Assembly: GCA_048296855.1 (NCBI GenBank)
Contig: CP182631.1
Direction: 5' to 3' (one strand)
Length of the DNA: 64,000 bases
From: Pseudocolwellia sp048296855
Lineage (GTDB): Bacteria; Pseudomonadota; Gammaproteobacteria; Enterobacterales; Alteromonadaceae
Both the position numbers and the translations under genes were made by a program. The stretch's first letter is position 1; each line of letters opens with the position of its first letter. This document shows positions 17,796-26,047 of the stretch, in pieces. The notes beneath the pieces were generated by a model that saw only the letters and a program-made list of their open reading frames with translations, did no database searches and was not told where the DNA came from.

Positions 17796-18200
17796 TTAAT
17801 GTTCAGGCTTTGATTGAACAGAATTAACATGACTTGCGTATAAATAACCAATCAAAACAATGATCGGAATATTCTTAGTAATAGGTCCGAACGGATGCAA
17901 CCAAAAACTCGCATCAATAAAAGTTAACAGTATCGTATAAAGTACAATAACACTCACTTGCACAATACAGCATACCTTGATTTTAAATGAAGTAATTAAC
18001 CAAACACCAAGCATTATGTCTAATATACCGCCCGCATTAATCGCTATATCGGCAAGCATTCCTGTGATATTGGCGCTAGCTAATATTTGATAACCTATGT
18101 TGGGAGAGAAATACACTGAGGTTAATCCCGTAAAAATCCATAAAAAGGCTAATGAAAATCGCGCTGCTTTATTTAATGTTTTTTGGTTAACCTTATTCAC
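17796..18200 (-). CDS. DoxX-like inner-membrane protein
   Basis: A 134-residue protein with four predicted transmembrane segments (about residues 12-30, 44-66, 72-94 and 102-124). It has the look of the DoxX-like family, including the FTGLTSVYF opening region and the LDIMLGVWLI second helix. It is third in the cluster, 11 bases after the DUF2269 gene. Specific function is unknown; DoxX relatives are linked to quinone or thiol redox chemistry. Confidence 0.8.
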   Translation of the reverse strand: MNKVNQKTLNKAARFSLAFLWIFTGLTSVYFSPNIGYQILASANITGMLADIAINAGGILDIMLGVWLITSFKIKVCCIVQVSVIVLYTILLTFIDASFWLHPFGPITKNIPIIVLIGYLYASHVNSVQSKPEH

Positions 18201-18211
18201 TCAGAATTCCT

Positions 18212-18700
18212 TTAAACTAATGGGAACGGTTTAAAAACCATTAACCAGAAAATACCTAATATAGCTAAAAAGGCAGGTATACCCAGCAATACCCATGTTC
18301 TCATTAACGACTTAAACTCAGGTGTTACTACATTAGCATTAACCGACATTTCGGCTAGTTCACGTAATTTGTATTGAATTCTCAAAACAGGTAACCAACA
18401 AAGTCCAATAAAAACAAACAATCCTAATACCCAATAAAACCAAGGTGACGAGAATGAATAACCTTGCATGTTCATTAGAAATATTCCGCTAACTATTTGA
18501 GTAATAACCGCAGGTGTTGTAAATATCCAGTCGCCTAAAATTACATGTTTAGTAGTAATATAAATAGCTTGTGGATTATTAGAACGATTAGCCATAAACA
18601 TAAAAAAAGCAATGCCCGCACCAGTGCCCGTTACGATAACAGCCGCTAAAATATGAATTAATTTGAGGGTTAAGTAATTTTCCATTAAAAAAGTCCCCAT
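18212..18700 (-). CDS. DUF2269 family integral membrane protein
   Basis: A 162-residue protein with four transmembrane segments. The first helix begins KLIHILAAVIVTGTGAG, the usual DUF2269 hallmark, with a histidine that could sit near a cofactor. The ATG overlaps the stop of the preceding gene by one base (TAATG), so translation is coupled. A second ATG at codon 6 is possible. Function unknown, but the consistent neighbourhood argues for one membrane complex or pathway. Confidence 0.8.
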   Translation of the reverse strand: MGTFLMENYLTLKLIHILAAVIVTGTGAGIAFFMFMANRSNNPQAIYITTKHVILGDWIFTTPAVITQIVSGIFLMNMQGYSFSSPWFYWVLGLFVFIGLCWLPVLRIQYKLRELAEMSVNANVVTPEFKSLMRTWVLLGIPAFLAILGIFWLMVFKPFPLV

Positions 18701-19851
18701 TATGTTTCCTGAACTTGTGCTTCACGAGACAAATTATCTTCAAATACAATATCTAAAGCATCAAAAGATGAACTAAAGTCGCTTAACTGTAATAAGCCTA
18801 CACAAGACTTAGCACCGCTTTCTATCTTATGAGTACCTTCAGAACTAAGCAGTTTTTTTGCTAAAATAATGGTTGAAAGTGTTGGAATATAAGGACCGTT
18901 ACCTTTAGGTGCGTACAAGGTCCACTTTACTTGTTTTGAATTTCCACTAATGCCTTTACCACTAATAAGTACCTCCATCGCTCCTTGGTCGCTACCAAAG
19001 GGTAAAAATATATTACTCGCGCTAACAATAGTTTTTGATAACGGTGCCCAGTTTTTTACAAGCTTTATTTTTGACAGATAAGCCATACCAACCATAGTTA
19101 AGTGCAGTATTGGCAGCTCTAATCCTGCTTGAAAACTTACTTGTTGTGAAACGCTATAGCGCTTAGGGAATAACTCTAAATCAGGTACGTCCACATTGGC
19201 TAAATAACGTTTACCAACAAAGCCACCAAAGTCGTTTACCTTAGAATCCATCCAACCATATACATTTTGCCAACGACCTTCTTTAAACACATTTAAAGGG
19301 TGACCTGTGTAAGACAATATAGCCTCAACGGTTGCTAAACCACGTTCAGCTTTATTACCCGGTGCAATGGCTAAATTTATCGATTCAATAGCGCTAAACT
19401 GATTTTGATAAAAGTCGACAACGGCTGAAGATAATCCAGGTACAGAGCTCGCTCCACTAACAATCAACACACCTTTTTCTTTCGCTTGCTTGTCTAGCTC
19501 GGCAATGTCACAAACAAATCTACGATCGTCAGCTAAATCAATATAATGAGCACCACAATCTATACATGCTTTAGGCACTCGGTAATCTTGCCCTTGAAAT
19601 GGACCGCTTGTATGAATAACAAGAAATGGGGAAATAGTCGCTAGCTGTTGAGCAAAATCATCAGCAAATATATCAATAACCAACGGAGCTAAACTAGCGG
19701 ATGCAGAATCCTTTAAACTTTCAACCAATGCTGATGCTTTACTTAAATTTCTGCCAGCGATTAGTATGTTTATCCCCTCAACTTCTGACAGGTTTTCAAC
19801 AATCCTTTTACCGAAATTTCCGTAACCACCAAGAACAACTATATTTTTCAC
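18700..19851 (-). CDS. Saccharopine-dehydrogenase-like NADP-binding protein
   Basis: A 383-residue protein with an N-terminal Rossmann fold. The first strand and loop VLGGYGNFGKRI (residues 5-16) are a clear dinucleotide-binding glycine motif, and a second conserved block is ASSVPGLSSAVVDF. It belongs to the saccharopine dehydrogenase/trans-acting enoyl reductase-like group, whose members reduce diverse substrates. It leads the four-gene operon. The substrate is unknown; lysine metabolism is unlikely given the membrane-protein neighbours. Confidence 0.85.
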   Translation of the reverse strand: MKNIVVLGGYGNFGKRIVENLSEVEGINILIAGRNLSKASALVESLKDSASASLAPLVIDIFADDFAQQLATISPFLVIHTSGPFQGQDYRVPKACIDCGAHYIDLADDRRFVCDIAELDKQAKEKGVLIVSGASSVPGLSSAVVDFYQNQFSAIESINLAIAPGNKAERGLATVEAILSYTGHPLNVFKEGRWQNVYGWMDSKVNDFGGFVGKRYLANVDVPDLELFPKRYSVSQQVSFQAGLELPILHLTMVGMAYLSKIKLVKNWAPLSKTIVSASNIFLPFGSDQGAMEVLISGKGISGNSKQVKWTLYAPKGNGPYIPTLSTIILAKKLLSSEGTHKIESGAKSCVGLLQLSDFSSSFDALDIVFEDNLSREAQVQET

Positions 19852-19980
19852 TTGTTACTTCCCTTTAATTATTCATCAATTTCATAATAAATTGTGGTAC
19901 TAATCAACCACGGTATAAGCACACTTTATGTAACATAAACACAGAAGCTAAGCCTAAAATAGAACCACCCGTAATAATTA

Positions 19981-21705
19981 CTAACTCATGTGACGTTGTT
20001 GTCGTTGTAACGACTTATTCTTAACTACTTGCGCTACTTGCGGAACAGCGTAAAGATTAAGACTACTGAACAAGCTTTTCAATTTAGCGGCTTCATAATC
20101 TTGTTCTATTTTTTCAATCACTAACGCATGCTTTTCAGGGTATAAAGCTTCAACCGATTGCGAAATCAACTCAAACAACTTCTTCAAATTAATTTTATGT
20201 ATTTGTCCTGTTTTGTTAAAAATCCATTCGGTAATCGCCATAAAATCATCAAACGGTTCGTCCGATAATATATGTGGTAACGAATATTTAAAACGACCTG
20301 AATTACCAATCATATCCCAATAGCGAGCAAAGCGATTAATACGTTGCATCGTAGGAAAGCTAACTCTGTCGGTACTTAAAATATTAAACGGTGGTAACGG
20401 ATTAAAACGTAAATCGAACGCTTCGGTATGCCTGATAATGGGGCTACCTTTTAAACGTTTTAAAATACCCATTTGAATTTCGTGTGGTCGACAATGGTAA
20501 AGCTGATTAAAGCTATCTTTAAAGGTATCAAAGGTTTCGCCAGGTAAACCAAAAATCAAATCGGCATGAATATGCGCTGAAGTATGATCTCTTAACCAAA
20601 GTAAGTTCTCTTTCGACTTAGCATTGTTTTGCTTACGGCTAATGTTTTTTTGCACTTCAACGTTGAAGGTTTGAATACCAATTTCGAACTGCAAACTACC
20701 CTCAGGAAACTGCGCTAACAATTCTTTGAGTTTTCTAGGAAGATGATCAGGCACCACTTCAAAATGAAGATAAAGATCGTCAGTCATTCTGTCTAAAAAG
20801 AACTGCATAATTTGCATTGTGGTTTTAATGTTTAAGTTGAAGGTTCTATCAATAAACTTAAAGTTACGCGCGCCACGTTCATACAAAATTTCCATTTGCT
20901 CAAGGAAGGTTGTTAACTCGAACGGCGTAGAGGCTTTGTCTAAAGACGACAAACAAAACTCACATTTAAACGGACAACCACGCGACGCTTCAACATAAAG
21001 CAAGCGATGTGTTAAATCTTCATCGGTGTAATATTCATACGGCAAAGCAATATCTTCTAACCCTACAGGTTGCGACTTAAGCACTTTTTTGTCGGGTAAC
21101 TTGTTATTGAGTATGTTTTTACACAGCTCATAAAAACTAATATCTGCAGGACCCGTTAAAACATAGTCAGAATACTTAACAATAAGCTGTTCTTCAGTTT
21201 CGTAACTGACTTCTGGCCCACCTAACACCACCTTGATTTCAGGCGCTATTACTTTTAATAAGCTCACAACATCAGTGGTTTCAACAATATTCCAAATATA
21301 AACACCAAAGCCAACAATAGTAGGTTTAGACGCTAAAATTTGCTCAACAATATCGATAGCGCGCGTTTGAATAATAAATTCTTGAATCTCGCAAAGCGGC
21401 TGTAGCTCTTTTAAATTAGCGTACAAATAACGTAAACCAAAACTGGTATGAAAATATCGAGCGTTAAGCGTAGCAAGTACAATTTTAGGCGCACCATCAT
21501 TTTCAGCCCTATTGTTTTCAACATAAGTAACTACATCAGCATTATTGTTGATATCTTCACCTGTAGAAGAAAGCTGTGGAGCAACTTCAATAAAGTTTGG
21601 CGTGTTTAAATCTGGCGAAGTTGTGCTAGATAAATCTGTAGTATTCTCTTCAGTTGAATGAATCTGTGTAACCGCTATGTCGGGATGTTTATTTTGCTCA
21701 GTCAT
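19981..21705 (-). CDS. B12-binding radical SAM protein (DUF4080 type)
   Basis: A 574-residue enzyme. After a Ser/Thr/Asn-rich N-terminal tail of about 70 residues comes a cobalamin-binding domain (about 75-195, FGVYIWNI and VLGGPEVSYE). The radical SAM core follows, with the [4Fe-4S] motif CPFKCEFC near residue 247, and then a DUF4080-like C-terminal region. These enzymes perform radical methylation or rearrangement of unknown substrates. The extended tail is not typical; an internal start could be the true one, but I see no better ribosome binding site. Monocistronic. Confidence 0.88.
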   Translation of the reverse strand: MTEQNKHPDIAVTQIHSTEENTTDLSSTTSPDLNTPNFIEVAPQLSSTGEDINNNADVVTYVENNRAENDGAPKIVLATLNARYFHTSFGLRYLYANLKELQPLCEIQEFIIQTRAIDIVEQILASKPTIVGFGVYIWNIVETTDVVSLLKVIAPEIKVVLGGPEVSYETEEQLIVKYSDYVLTGPADISFYELCKNILNNKLPDKKVLKSQPVGLEDIALPYEYYTDEDLTHRLLYVEASRGCPFKCEFCLSSLDKASTPFELTTFLEQMEILYERGARNFKFIDRTFNLNIKTTMQIMQFFLDRMTDDLYLHFEVVPDHLPRKLKELLAQFPEGSLQFEIGIQTFNVEVQKNISRKQNNAKSKENLLWLRDHTSAHIHADLIFGLPGETFDTFKDSFNQLYHCRPHEIQMGILKRLKGSPIIRHTEAFDLRFNPLPPFNILSTDRVSFPTMQRINRFARYWDMIGNSGRFKYSLPHILSDEPFDDFMAITEWIFNKTGQIHKINLKKLFELISQSVEALYPEKHALVIEKIEQDYEAAKLKSLFSSLNLYAVPQVAQVVKNKSLQRQQRHMS

Positions 21706-21862
21706 ACTGAATTGAATACCTTGATTGGGTCTGTTGATGGTTTTAAAGATGATTCAGGGATTATACGGGGAATGAGGAAGTTATTCAGTAATCTTATTTA
21801 AGCAATTAATAATAAAGTAAAAATCTGGTCTACAATACCTATGCTTGATATTCATTAAATTT

Positions 21863-21898
21863 TAGACGAAAAAAATCGCTAATAATTTAGCGATTTTT
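21863..21898 (-). terminator. Terminator after brnTA, TAGACG family member 1
   Basis: The stem AAAAATCGCTAA/TTAGCGATTTTT is preceded on the plus strand by TTTAGACG. On the minus strand it ends in a T-run then CGTCTA. It is the first of five elements in this region that share the same outer sequence. Confidence 0.8.
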
Positions 21899-21940
21899 AA
21901 TTACCTAATGAACAGATCAATGTACAAAAGCAGCCTTCTG

Positions 21941-22108
21941 TCACTTTGTGCTATTGGTTCGACATAGTTGCGATAACTCAACCGGTGTCAGTAATTTCGC
22001 TTCACTCGTTTTAGCGGCTCTTTCAATATCAGCATCTGTTTGTTTCTTTACTGATGTCCAGTTTGTTGAACCTACACTTTTTTCAATATTTTCTAGTTTA
22101 ACTTTCAT
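21941..22108 (-). CDS. BrnA-like antitoxin, second copy
   Basis: A 55-residue protein starting at ATG 22108, chosen because AAAGGAGGTG lies just before it; a longer upstream frame has no such site. The sequence KVKLENIEKSVGSTNW followed by TDADIERAAK parallels the upstream neighbour and the N-terminal part of BrnA antitoxins (TDW...TD-DIERAI...LT--EL). It lacks the C-terminal ribbon-helix-helix usual for BrnA, so it may be a toxin-binding fragment only. Its start overlaps the end of the preceding gene by 11 bases. Confidence 0.6.
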   Translation of the reverse strand: MKVKLENIEKSVGSTNWTSVKKQTDADIERAAKTSEAKLLTPVELSQLCRTNSTK

Positions 22109-22289
22109 TTTCACCTCCTTTTGGAACGGGTTTAAACTCTTCCAGCTCTTTATCTGTGATGTTTGGTGAATCAATATCTGACAATATACCACGCTTAATA
22201 TCGGCTTCAGTCATATTATCAATTACACTCTTATCAGTTGTTCCTTCCGACTTACAAATATCTTCCAGCTTGATTCGTTTAATTGCCAT
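22098..22289 (-). CDS. BrnA-like antitoxin, first copy
   Basis: A 63-residue acidic protein whose ATG overlaps the brnT stop (TAATG) and follows AAGGAG. The core MTEADIKRGILSDIDSPN followed by ITDKELEEFKP matches the conserved N-terminal region of BrnA antitoxins (TE-DI--AI--D-D-P-LTD-EL). No DNA-binding ribbon-helix-helix follows. It is homologous to the next gene downstream, so the antitoxin gene appears to have been duplicated in tandem. Confidence 0.7.
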   Translation of the reverse strand: MAIKRIKLEDICKSEGTTDKSVIDNMTEADIKRGILSDIDSPNITDKELEEFKPVPKGGENES

Positions 22290-22588
22290 TACAACTCCTT
22301 AAAGGGTTTTAAAAAACCTAATTCATATGATTTTCTTTCTCGACTATTAGCTTTTCTAGCACTAATCAAACGGGTTACACCATCATTATCTCGAAAAGTA
22401 TATACAATCATCAGTATACCAAACTTAGTCATACCTATAGTTTGATAGCGATCTTCGCCGTAATTCTTTCGTGTATCTTTTCGATAAACTCTCTAAGCAT
22501 CAATAAATACATGAACAGCGTCAGAAAAATCAATATTATGCTTTTGTTTATTTATAACACTTTTCACATCATCCCATTCAAATTCCAT
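22289..22588 (-). pseudogene. brnT: brnT toxin gene with an in-frame amber codon
   Basis: Reading the minus strand from ATG 22588 (good AGGAG before it) gives a BrnT ribonuclease-type protein of 99 codons interrupted by a single TAG at codon 32 (22493-22495). Before the stop: EFEWDDVK and KQKHNIDFSDAVHVF. After it: RVYRKDTRKNYGEDRYQTIG, LMIVYTFRD and LISARKANSRERKSYE, all familiar BrnT blocks. The frame is otherwise intact and both antitoxin-like genes follow. It is therefore a recently inactivated type II toxin or a sequencing error; readthrough is a remote option. Confidence 0.82.
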
Positions 22589-22960
22589 TTTATCTCCTTT
22601 GGTTTGTAAGTTAGCCAGAGAACTGACTATTTTTAGTAATTACAGACTAATTATAAACCTAATCAGGGATTGTATGCAGATGAAGATCGATTTTATTCAA
22701 AGTTCGCTCCTTGAATAATTAAAAAATATACGCTTCTATCCTATAGCCATCAAACTAGATACGTATGCTGACTTTAAAACAATAATCAATATGGCTATTA
22801 AGTACCAAACGGCACTGAATATCATATTAAGGTAAGGTGTTAAATCCATCTATTGCTTAGTCCTTGTGAAAACTACTTTTACTCTCTGACGAAAGTTAAT
22901 TTCATAATAAAATCAGCAACAACTAATCTACTATACAAACATATAAATAAACAACAAATT
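22589..22960. other. Intergenic region without recognisable gene
   Basis: 372 bases upstream of the brnT remnant, AT-rich with many stops in all frames. I see no RNA gene, hairpin or coding relic that I can support. It presumably contains the brnT promoter. Confidence 0.5.
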
Positions 22961-22998
22961 ACAGACGAAAAAAAACCGCTATTTTATTAGCGGTTTTT
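22961..22998 (-). terminator. Terminator, TAGACG family member 2
   Basis: The stem AAAAACCGCTA/TAGCGGTTTTT with a 6-base loop; on the minus strand eight T follow, then CGTCTG. It lies downstream of the minus-strand 99-residue gene A and marks the left edge of the 320 bp duplication. Confidence 0.85.
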
Positions 22999-23284
22999 AA
23001 AATATAGCGATATGAATATAAGCGCTGATTTTATTCTATAAAATAAAATTTATAGCAATCATAAAATAGCTACTTGTATCTCTTTTAGGCTATGTATAAA
23101 TGTATTTTAAAACAAGCATATTATTTGTTTTTATTGTCTGTTTTAACTACTTTTAAATGTGCCCTTCTACGCTCTTCGTCAGCTTTTTCCATAGACTCAT
23201 TTTCAGCGTCAAGCTCTTCTTCTGATTGATAAAGAAAATCCCAAGAACCACATAAAATATGTGTATCTGGATCTAACTCAGGAA
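22963..23284. repeat. Segmental duplication, unit 1
   Basis: About 322 bp from the terminator through the 3' half of the 99-residue gene. It is nearly identical to 24532-24852 apart from the hairpin loop, one single-base indel and a few substitutions. Identity stops inside the coding sequence, near TAACTCAGGA. Confidence 0.9.
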
Positions 23285-23420
23285 GTTCTCTACTTTCGTC
23301 AAAATAAAATTCAGCACGTTTTTTTGCTCGTTCATCTAACCACGCTGCAAGCTCTGGAGAGCCTTCGGGAGGACGCTCTTTTTTCTTGTTGTCGTATGCA
23401 AGTTTAATTTTTTTAGTCAT
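23121..23420 (-). CDS. Hypothetical 99-residue protein A (duplicated gene)
   Basis: I do not recognise the family. The protein is charged, with a basic first third (MTKKIKLAYDNKKKERP), a PPEGSPEL turn, a central ELDPDTHILCGSWDFLYQ block and a highly acidic/basic C-terminal helix (SEEELDAENESMEKADEERR). It is soluble, with one cysteine. It starts 24 bases after the GNAT-like gene and shares an operon with it. The last 51 residues are identical to paralogue B, whereas the first 48 differ at about a dozen positions, pointing to recent gene conversion of the 3' half. Confidence 0.7.
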   Translation of the reverse strand: MTKKIKLAYDNKKKERPPEGSPELAAWLDERAKKRAEFYFDESRELPELDPDTHILCGSWDFLYQSEEELDAENESMEKADEERRRAHLKVVKTDNKNK

Positions 23421-23444
23421 AATTTAATCCTTATACTATGGTAA

Positions 23445-23984
23445 TTATAACATTTTCCAAAGGTGTTCAGGATCGCTTCCTTTACTTTTTTGATAAATAA
23501 AACCGTGGTTGCGATAATAGTGAATAAGTTTGTCATTTAATGGGCGCATTATTTTAATTTGGCTTGCGCCAATTAAATCGGCATACGCTTCAAAAACAGT
23601 GATATTTATTTCAAATATACGTTTATCTAAAATATGTTGTTCACAAGGGTTTTTCTCAATAACATCAAGGCGCATCGATTGCCCTGTTTTGGTTGGGAAT
23701 CCAATCGCTAAACTACATAATGTTGTATTTAACCAAACAGCCAAATCTAATCTATCAGGATGTCGATAAGCCCACTTTTTATAGCCTTGAGAAAAAGACC
23801 AAGGAAGGTTTTTTCGATAAGGTGAAGATTCCCATATTTGAGCCATCAACAAAGCATCTTTATCTATATCTCGGAATATTACATTGTCTTTTAAATCGTA
23901 CGGCAAGTTTTTTTTAGCGAGAGCTAAAGCTTCATTTCTATATTGTTGATATTTATTTTCAGCGTTTAAATGTTCCGTTTTCAT
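23445..23984 (-). CDS. Putative GNAT-fold acetyltransferase
   Basis: A 179-residue cytoplasmic protein. The C-terminal half looks like an N-acetyltransferase fold: the strand QSMRLDVIEKNP, a helix through AYADLIGASQIKIMRP, and the closing LIHYYRNHGFIYQ typical of GNAT motif B. The N-terminal helical part (about 75 residues) is not recognised, and the acetyl-CoA P-loop Q/RxxGxG is not clear, so catalysis is uncertain. It is coupled to the 99-residue gene A downstream; the pair might be a functional unit. Confidence 0.5.
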   Translation of the reverse strand: MKTEHLNAENKYQQYRNEALALAKKNLPYDLKDNVIFRDIDKDALLMAQIWESSPYRKNLPWSFSQGYKKWAYRHPDRLDLAVWLNTTLCSLAIGFPTKTGQSMRLDVIEKNPCEQHILDKRIFEINITVFEAYADLIGASQIKIMRPLNDKLIHYYRNHGFIYQKSKGSDPEHLWKML

Positions 23985-24037
23985 TGTTATTTACTCATTC
24001 CTTGTATTAATTTCAGGCTGCTATGATATCTATTTTT

Positions 24038-24397
24038 TTAATCAGTTGGTAGCCGTGTAGTTCTCGATATTCCTAAATACGCACTAACAGCTTGGTCTAA
24101 AATCTCAACCAGTTCTGCATCCATGTATTGATAGTCATCGGGAATATCGAGCACTTGAATATTTTTATATTTGAGTGTGTTGGTGAACTCTGATTTTAGT
24201 CGGCTTTTATGATGTTCTTCCATTACAAAAATCGTGTCAGCCCATTCAATGTCTTTCGCGTTTACTGTTTTTCTAGCACTTGAACTTGTTCCTGCAGATC
24301 TTACGTTCAGGTTTGGGTGCTTTTTAAAGATGTGTTCGGCTGTAGGGCTACGCCATTGATTTTTACTGCATATAAAAAGGAGGTTTGTCATATCCAT
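24038..24397 (-). CDS. Low-molecular-weight protein tyrosine phosphatase-like protein
   Basis: A 119-residue protein. The N-terminal LLFICSKNQWRSPTAE contains the C-x5-R phosphatase loop (CSKNQWR) of the LMW-PTP/arsenate reductase fold, and the later LDIPDDYQYMD supplies the candidate general-acid Asp. It is shorter than typical LMW-PTP (about 150 residues) but matches a known short subfamily. It lies in the accessory region between the duplicated genes; substrate unknown. Start at ATG 24397; a second ATG at codon 3 is possible. Confidence 0.8.
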   Translation of the reverse strand: MDMTNLLFICSKNQWRSPTAEHIFKKHPNLNVRSAGTSSSARKTVNAKDIEWADTIFVMEEHHKSRLKSEFTNTLKYKNIQVLDIPDDYQYMDAELVEILDQAVSAYLGISRTTRLPTD

Positions 24398-24530
24398 ATG
24401 AAACTTGTGTTAGTGGGGTTAGCGAAATATTAAAACTTATTAGAAAGAATCGTTTATTTACGCAGTAATTACAAGCAGGTAAAAGGCCTTATTAATACTT
24501 TACTATAGATATTTGAGGTTTACTTTATTT

Positions 24531-24568
24531 TAGACGAAAAAAAACCGCGAATAAATAAGCGGTTTTTA
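24531..24568 (-). terminator. Terminator, TAGACG family member 3
   Basis: TAGACG followed by AAAAAAAACCGC, the loop GAATAAATA and AGCGGTTTTT. The core is identical to the element at 29588. It serves the 99-residue gene B on the minus strand. Confidence 0.85.
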
Positions 24569-24852
24569 AAATATAGCGATATGAATATAAGCGCTGATTT
24601 TATTCTATAAAATAAAATTTATCGCAATCATAAAATAGCTACTTGTATATCTTTTAGGCTATGTATAAATGTATTTAAAACAAGCATATTATTTGTTTTT
24701 ATTGTCTGTTTTAACTACTTTTAAATGTGCCCTTCTACGCTCTTCGTCAGCTTTTTCCATAGACTCATTTTCAGCGTCAAGCTCTTCTTCTGATTGATAA
24801 AGAAAATCCCAAGAGCCACATAAAATATGTGTGTCTGGATCTAACTCAGGAA
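24532..24852. repeat. Segmental duplication, unit 2
   Basis: The second unit of the ~320 bp near-identical repeat described at 22963. The two units are in direct orientation and 1.57 kb apart, enclosing the GNAT-like and phosphatase-like genes. Confidence 0.9.
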
Positions 24853-24988
24853 CTTCTCTATTTTCATCAAAAAGAAAATCAGCAAACTCTTTAGCACGCT
24901 CATCAAGCCATATCGAAAGCTCTGGAGAACCTTCGGGAGGACGCTCTTTTTTCTTGCTGTCGTATGCGAGTTTTAATTTTTTAGTCAT
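24689..24988 (-). CDS. Hypothetical 99-residue protein B (duplicated gene)
   Basis: Paralogue of the protein at 23121-23420 with the same length. The C-terminal half is identical from ELDPDTHILCGSW onward; substitutions are confined to the N-terminal half (for example LSIWLDERAKEFADFLFDE against LAAWLDERAKKRAEFYFDE). No known domain. It follows the TIGR04219-like gene on the same strand but is separated from it by 64 bases with a plausible start site of its own. Being kept in two copies suggests a selected function, perhaps linked to the genes between them. Confidence 0.7.
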   Translation of the reverse strand: MTKKLKLAYDSKKKERPPEGSPELSIWLDERAKEFADFLFDENREVPELDPDTHILCGSWDFLYQSEEELDAENESMEKADEERRRAHLKVVKTDNKNK

Positions 24989-25052
24989 TCTTTTTTATTG
25001 GCTTTTATCTTTATATGTAACTACTTAGTTAGCGTAAAACGCCATAAGGTCT

Positions 25053-25898
25053 TTAAAAGTGAGCTATTACGCCGACAAAAGCACCTTTTAACTCAACATC
25101 TGCATACAAATTGTTTACGTTTTCAAATTCTATTTTCTCGGCTTGATAGCCTACGGTAAGATTAAAGTCCATTTTTGCTTGATCAAGTAGTCGATAACTT
25201 AAGCCAACTTGATAGTTATAAAGTGAATAGTCGTCTTTCAATGACACATTACCTTGTGCAAATACACTTAAATTAGCTAACGGTAAGCTAGCGTTAGTGG
25301 CAACATACAACATAGGCACAACTTTGCTTTTCTTTTTATTATCTGTTGTTACTGTATCTGTTATTTCTGTAACAGAATGATCATGCCCTTCGTGCTCTTC
25401 TACATCCCAAATAAAATCAGACGTTGTAGTAACTGTATTTGTTGTTGCGGTTACTGTAGCTGTGACATCAAAATCTCTAGCGGCTATGCCTAAATCAAAT
25501 GAAAACAACGAATTGTCAATTACTTGATAATATAAAGTGTAATCGATATAACTGATGTTAAAGCTTGCATTAAGATCAGAATTTACATGAAGATTAACAT
25601 GAGAAGTTTCGTTGTCGAATTTAGATTCTTGCACTACATTCGTTTTAGCTGTGGTATCAAACTTGGTATTCGAAATACGTACATTAGGGAGAAAAGGAAA
25701 TGGATGTTTGGCGGCAACAAAGTAGTTATTTTGTTGTGCTTTTTTTAAATCTGAGTTAATTGGGTTTTGTTTCTCACCAAAAAATCCACTTGCTTCTCTT
25801 TGCCAAATTTGACCGCCAAGATATAAACCAACTGAATTTGCTTGCACGTTAGAGGTACAAAATACAGCAAGCGTTGCTGTAAAAAACGTTTTTTTCAT
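25053..25898 (-). CDS. Outer-membrane beta-barrel protein, TIGR04219-like
   Basis: A 281-residue protein with a signal peptide (cleavage likely after residue 20, VQANS) and a barrel ending in phenylalanine (VGVIAHF), as expected for Bam-dependent insertion. The start of the mature part (VGLYLGGQIWQREASGFFG) and VRISNTKFD resemble the TIGR04219 family of gammaproteobacterial outer-membrane proteins. Unusual is a polar Thr-rich loop around residues 145-195 with EEHEGHDH, which could bind a metal. Role unknown; monocistronic. Confidence 0.75.
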   Translation of the reverse strand: MKKTFFTATLAVFCTSNVQANSVGLYLGGQIWQREASGFFGEKQNPINSDLKKAQQNNYFVAAKHPFPFLPNVRISNTKFDTTAKTNVVQESKFDNETSHVNLHVNSDLNASFNISYIDYTLYYQVIDNSLFSFDLGIAARDFDVTATVTATTNTVTTTSDFIWDVEEHEGHDHSVTEITDTVTTDNKKKSKVVPMLYVATNASLPLANLSVFAQGNVSLKDDYSLYNYQVGLSYRLLDQAKMDFNLTVGYQAEKIEFENVNNLYADVELKGAFVGVIAHF

Positions 25899-26047
25899 GT
25901 GGTAACTGTCCTTGATTTACGAATGTAATATTCCATGTTTATACCCGTTATCTGAGCAATAAGGTTATATCAAAAATGTATTATACCGTGACTTTAATAC
26001 TGCCATTATTAAAATAAATGATTAAATATAGGCTTCATATTAAAAAA

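Noticed and set aside
22493..22495. TAG in brnT read as pyrrolysine or by programmed suppression
   Set aside because: No pyrrolysine genes or recoding signals are visible, and a lone amber codon at a non-catalytic position is better explained by mutation or sequencing error.
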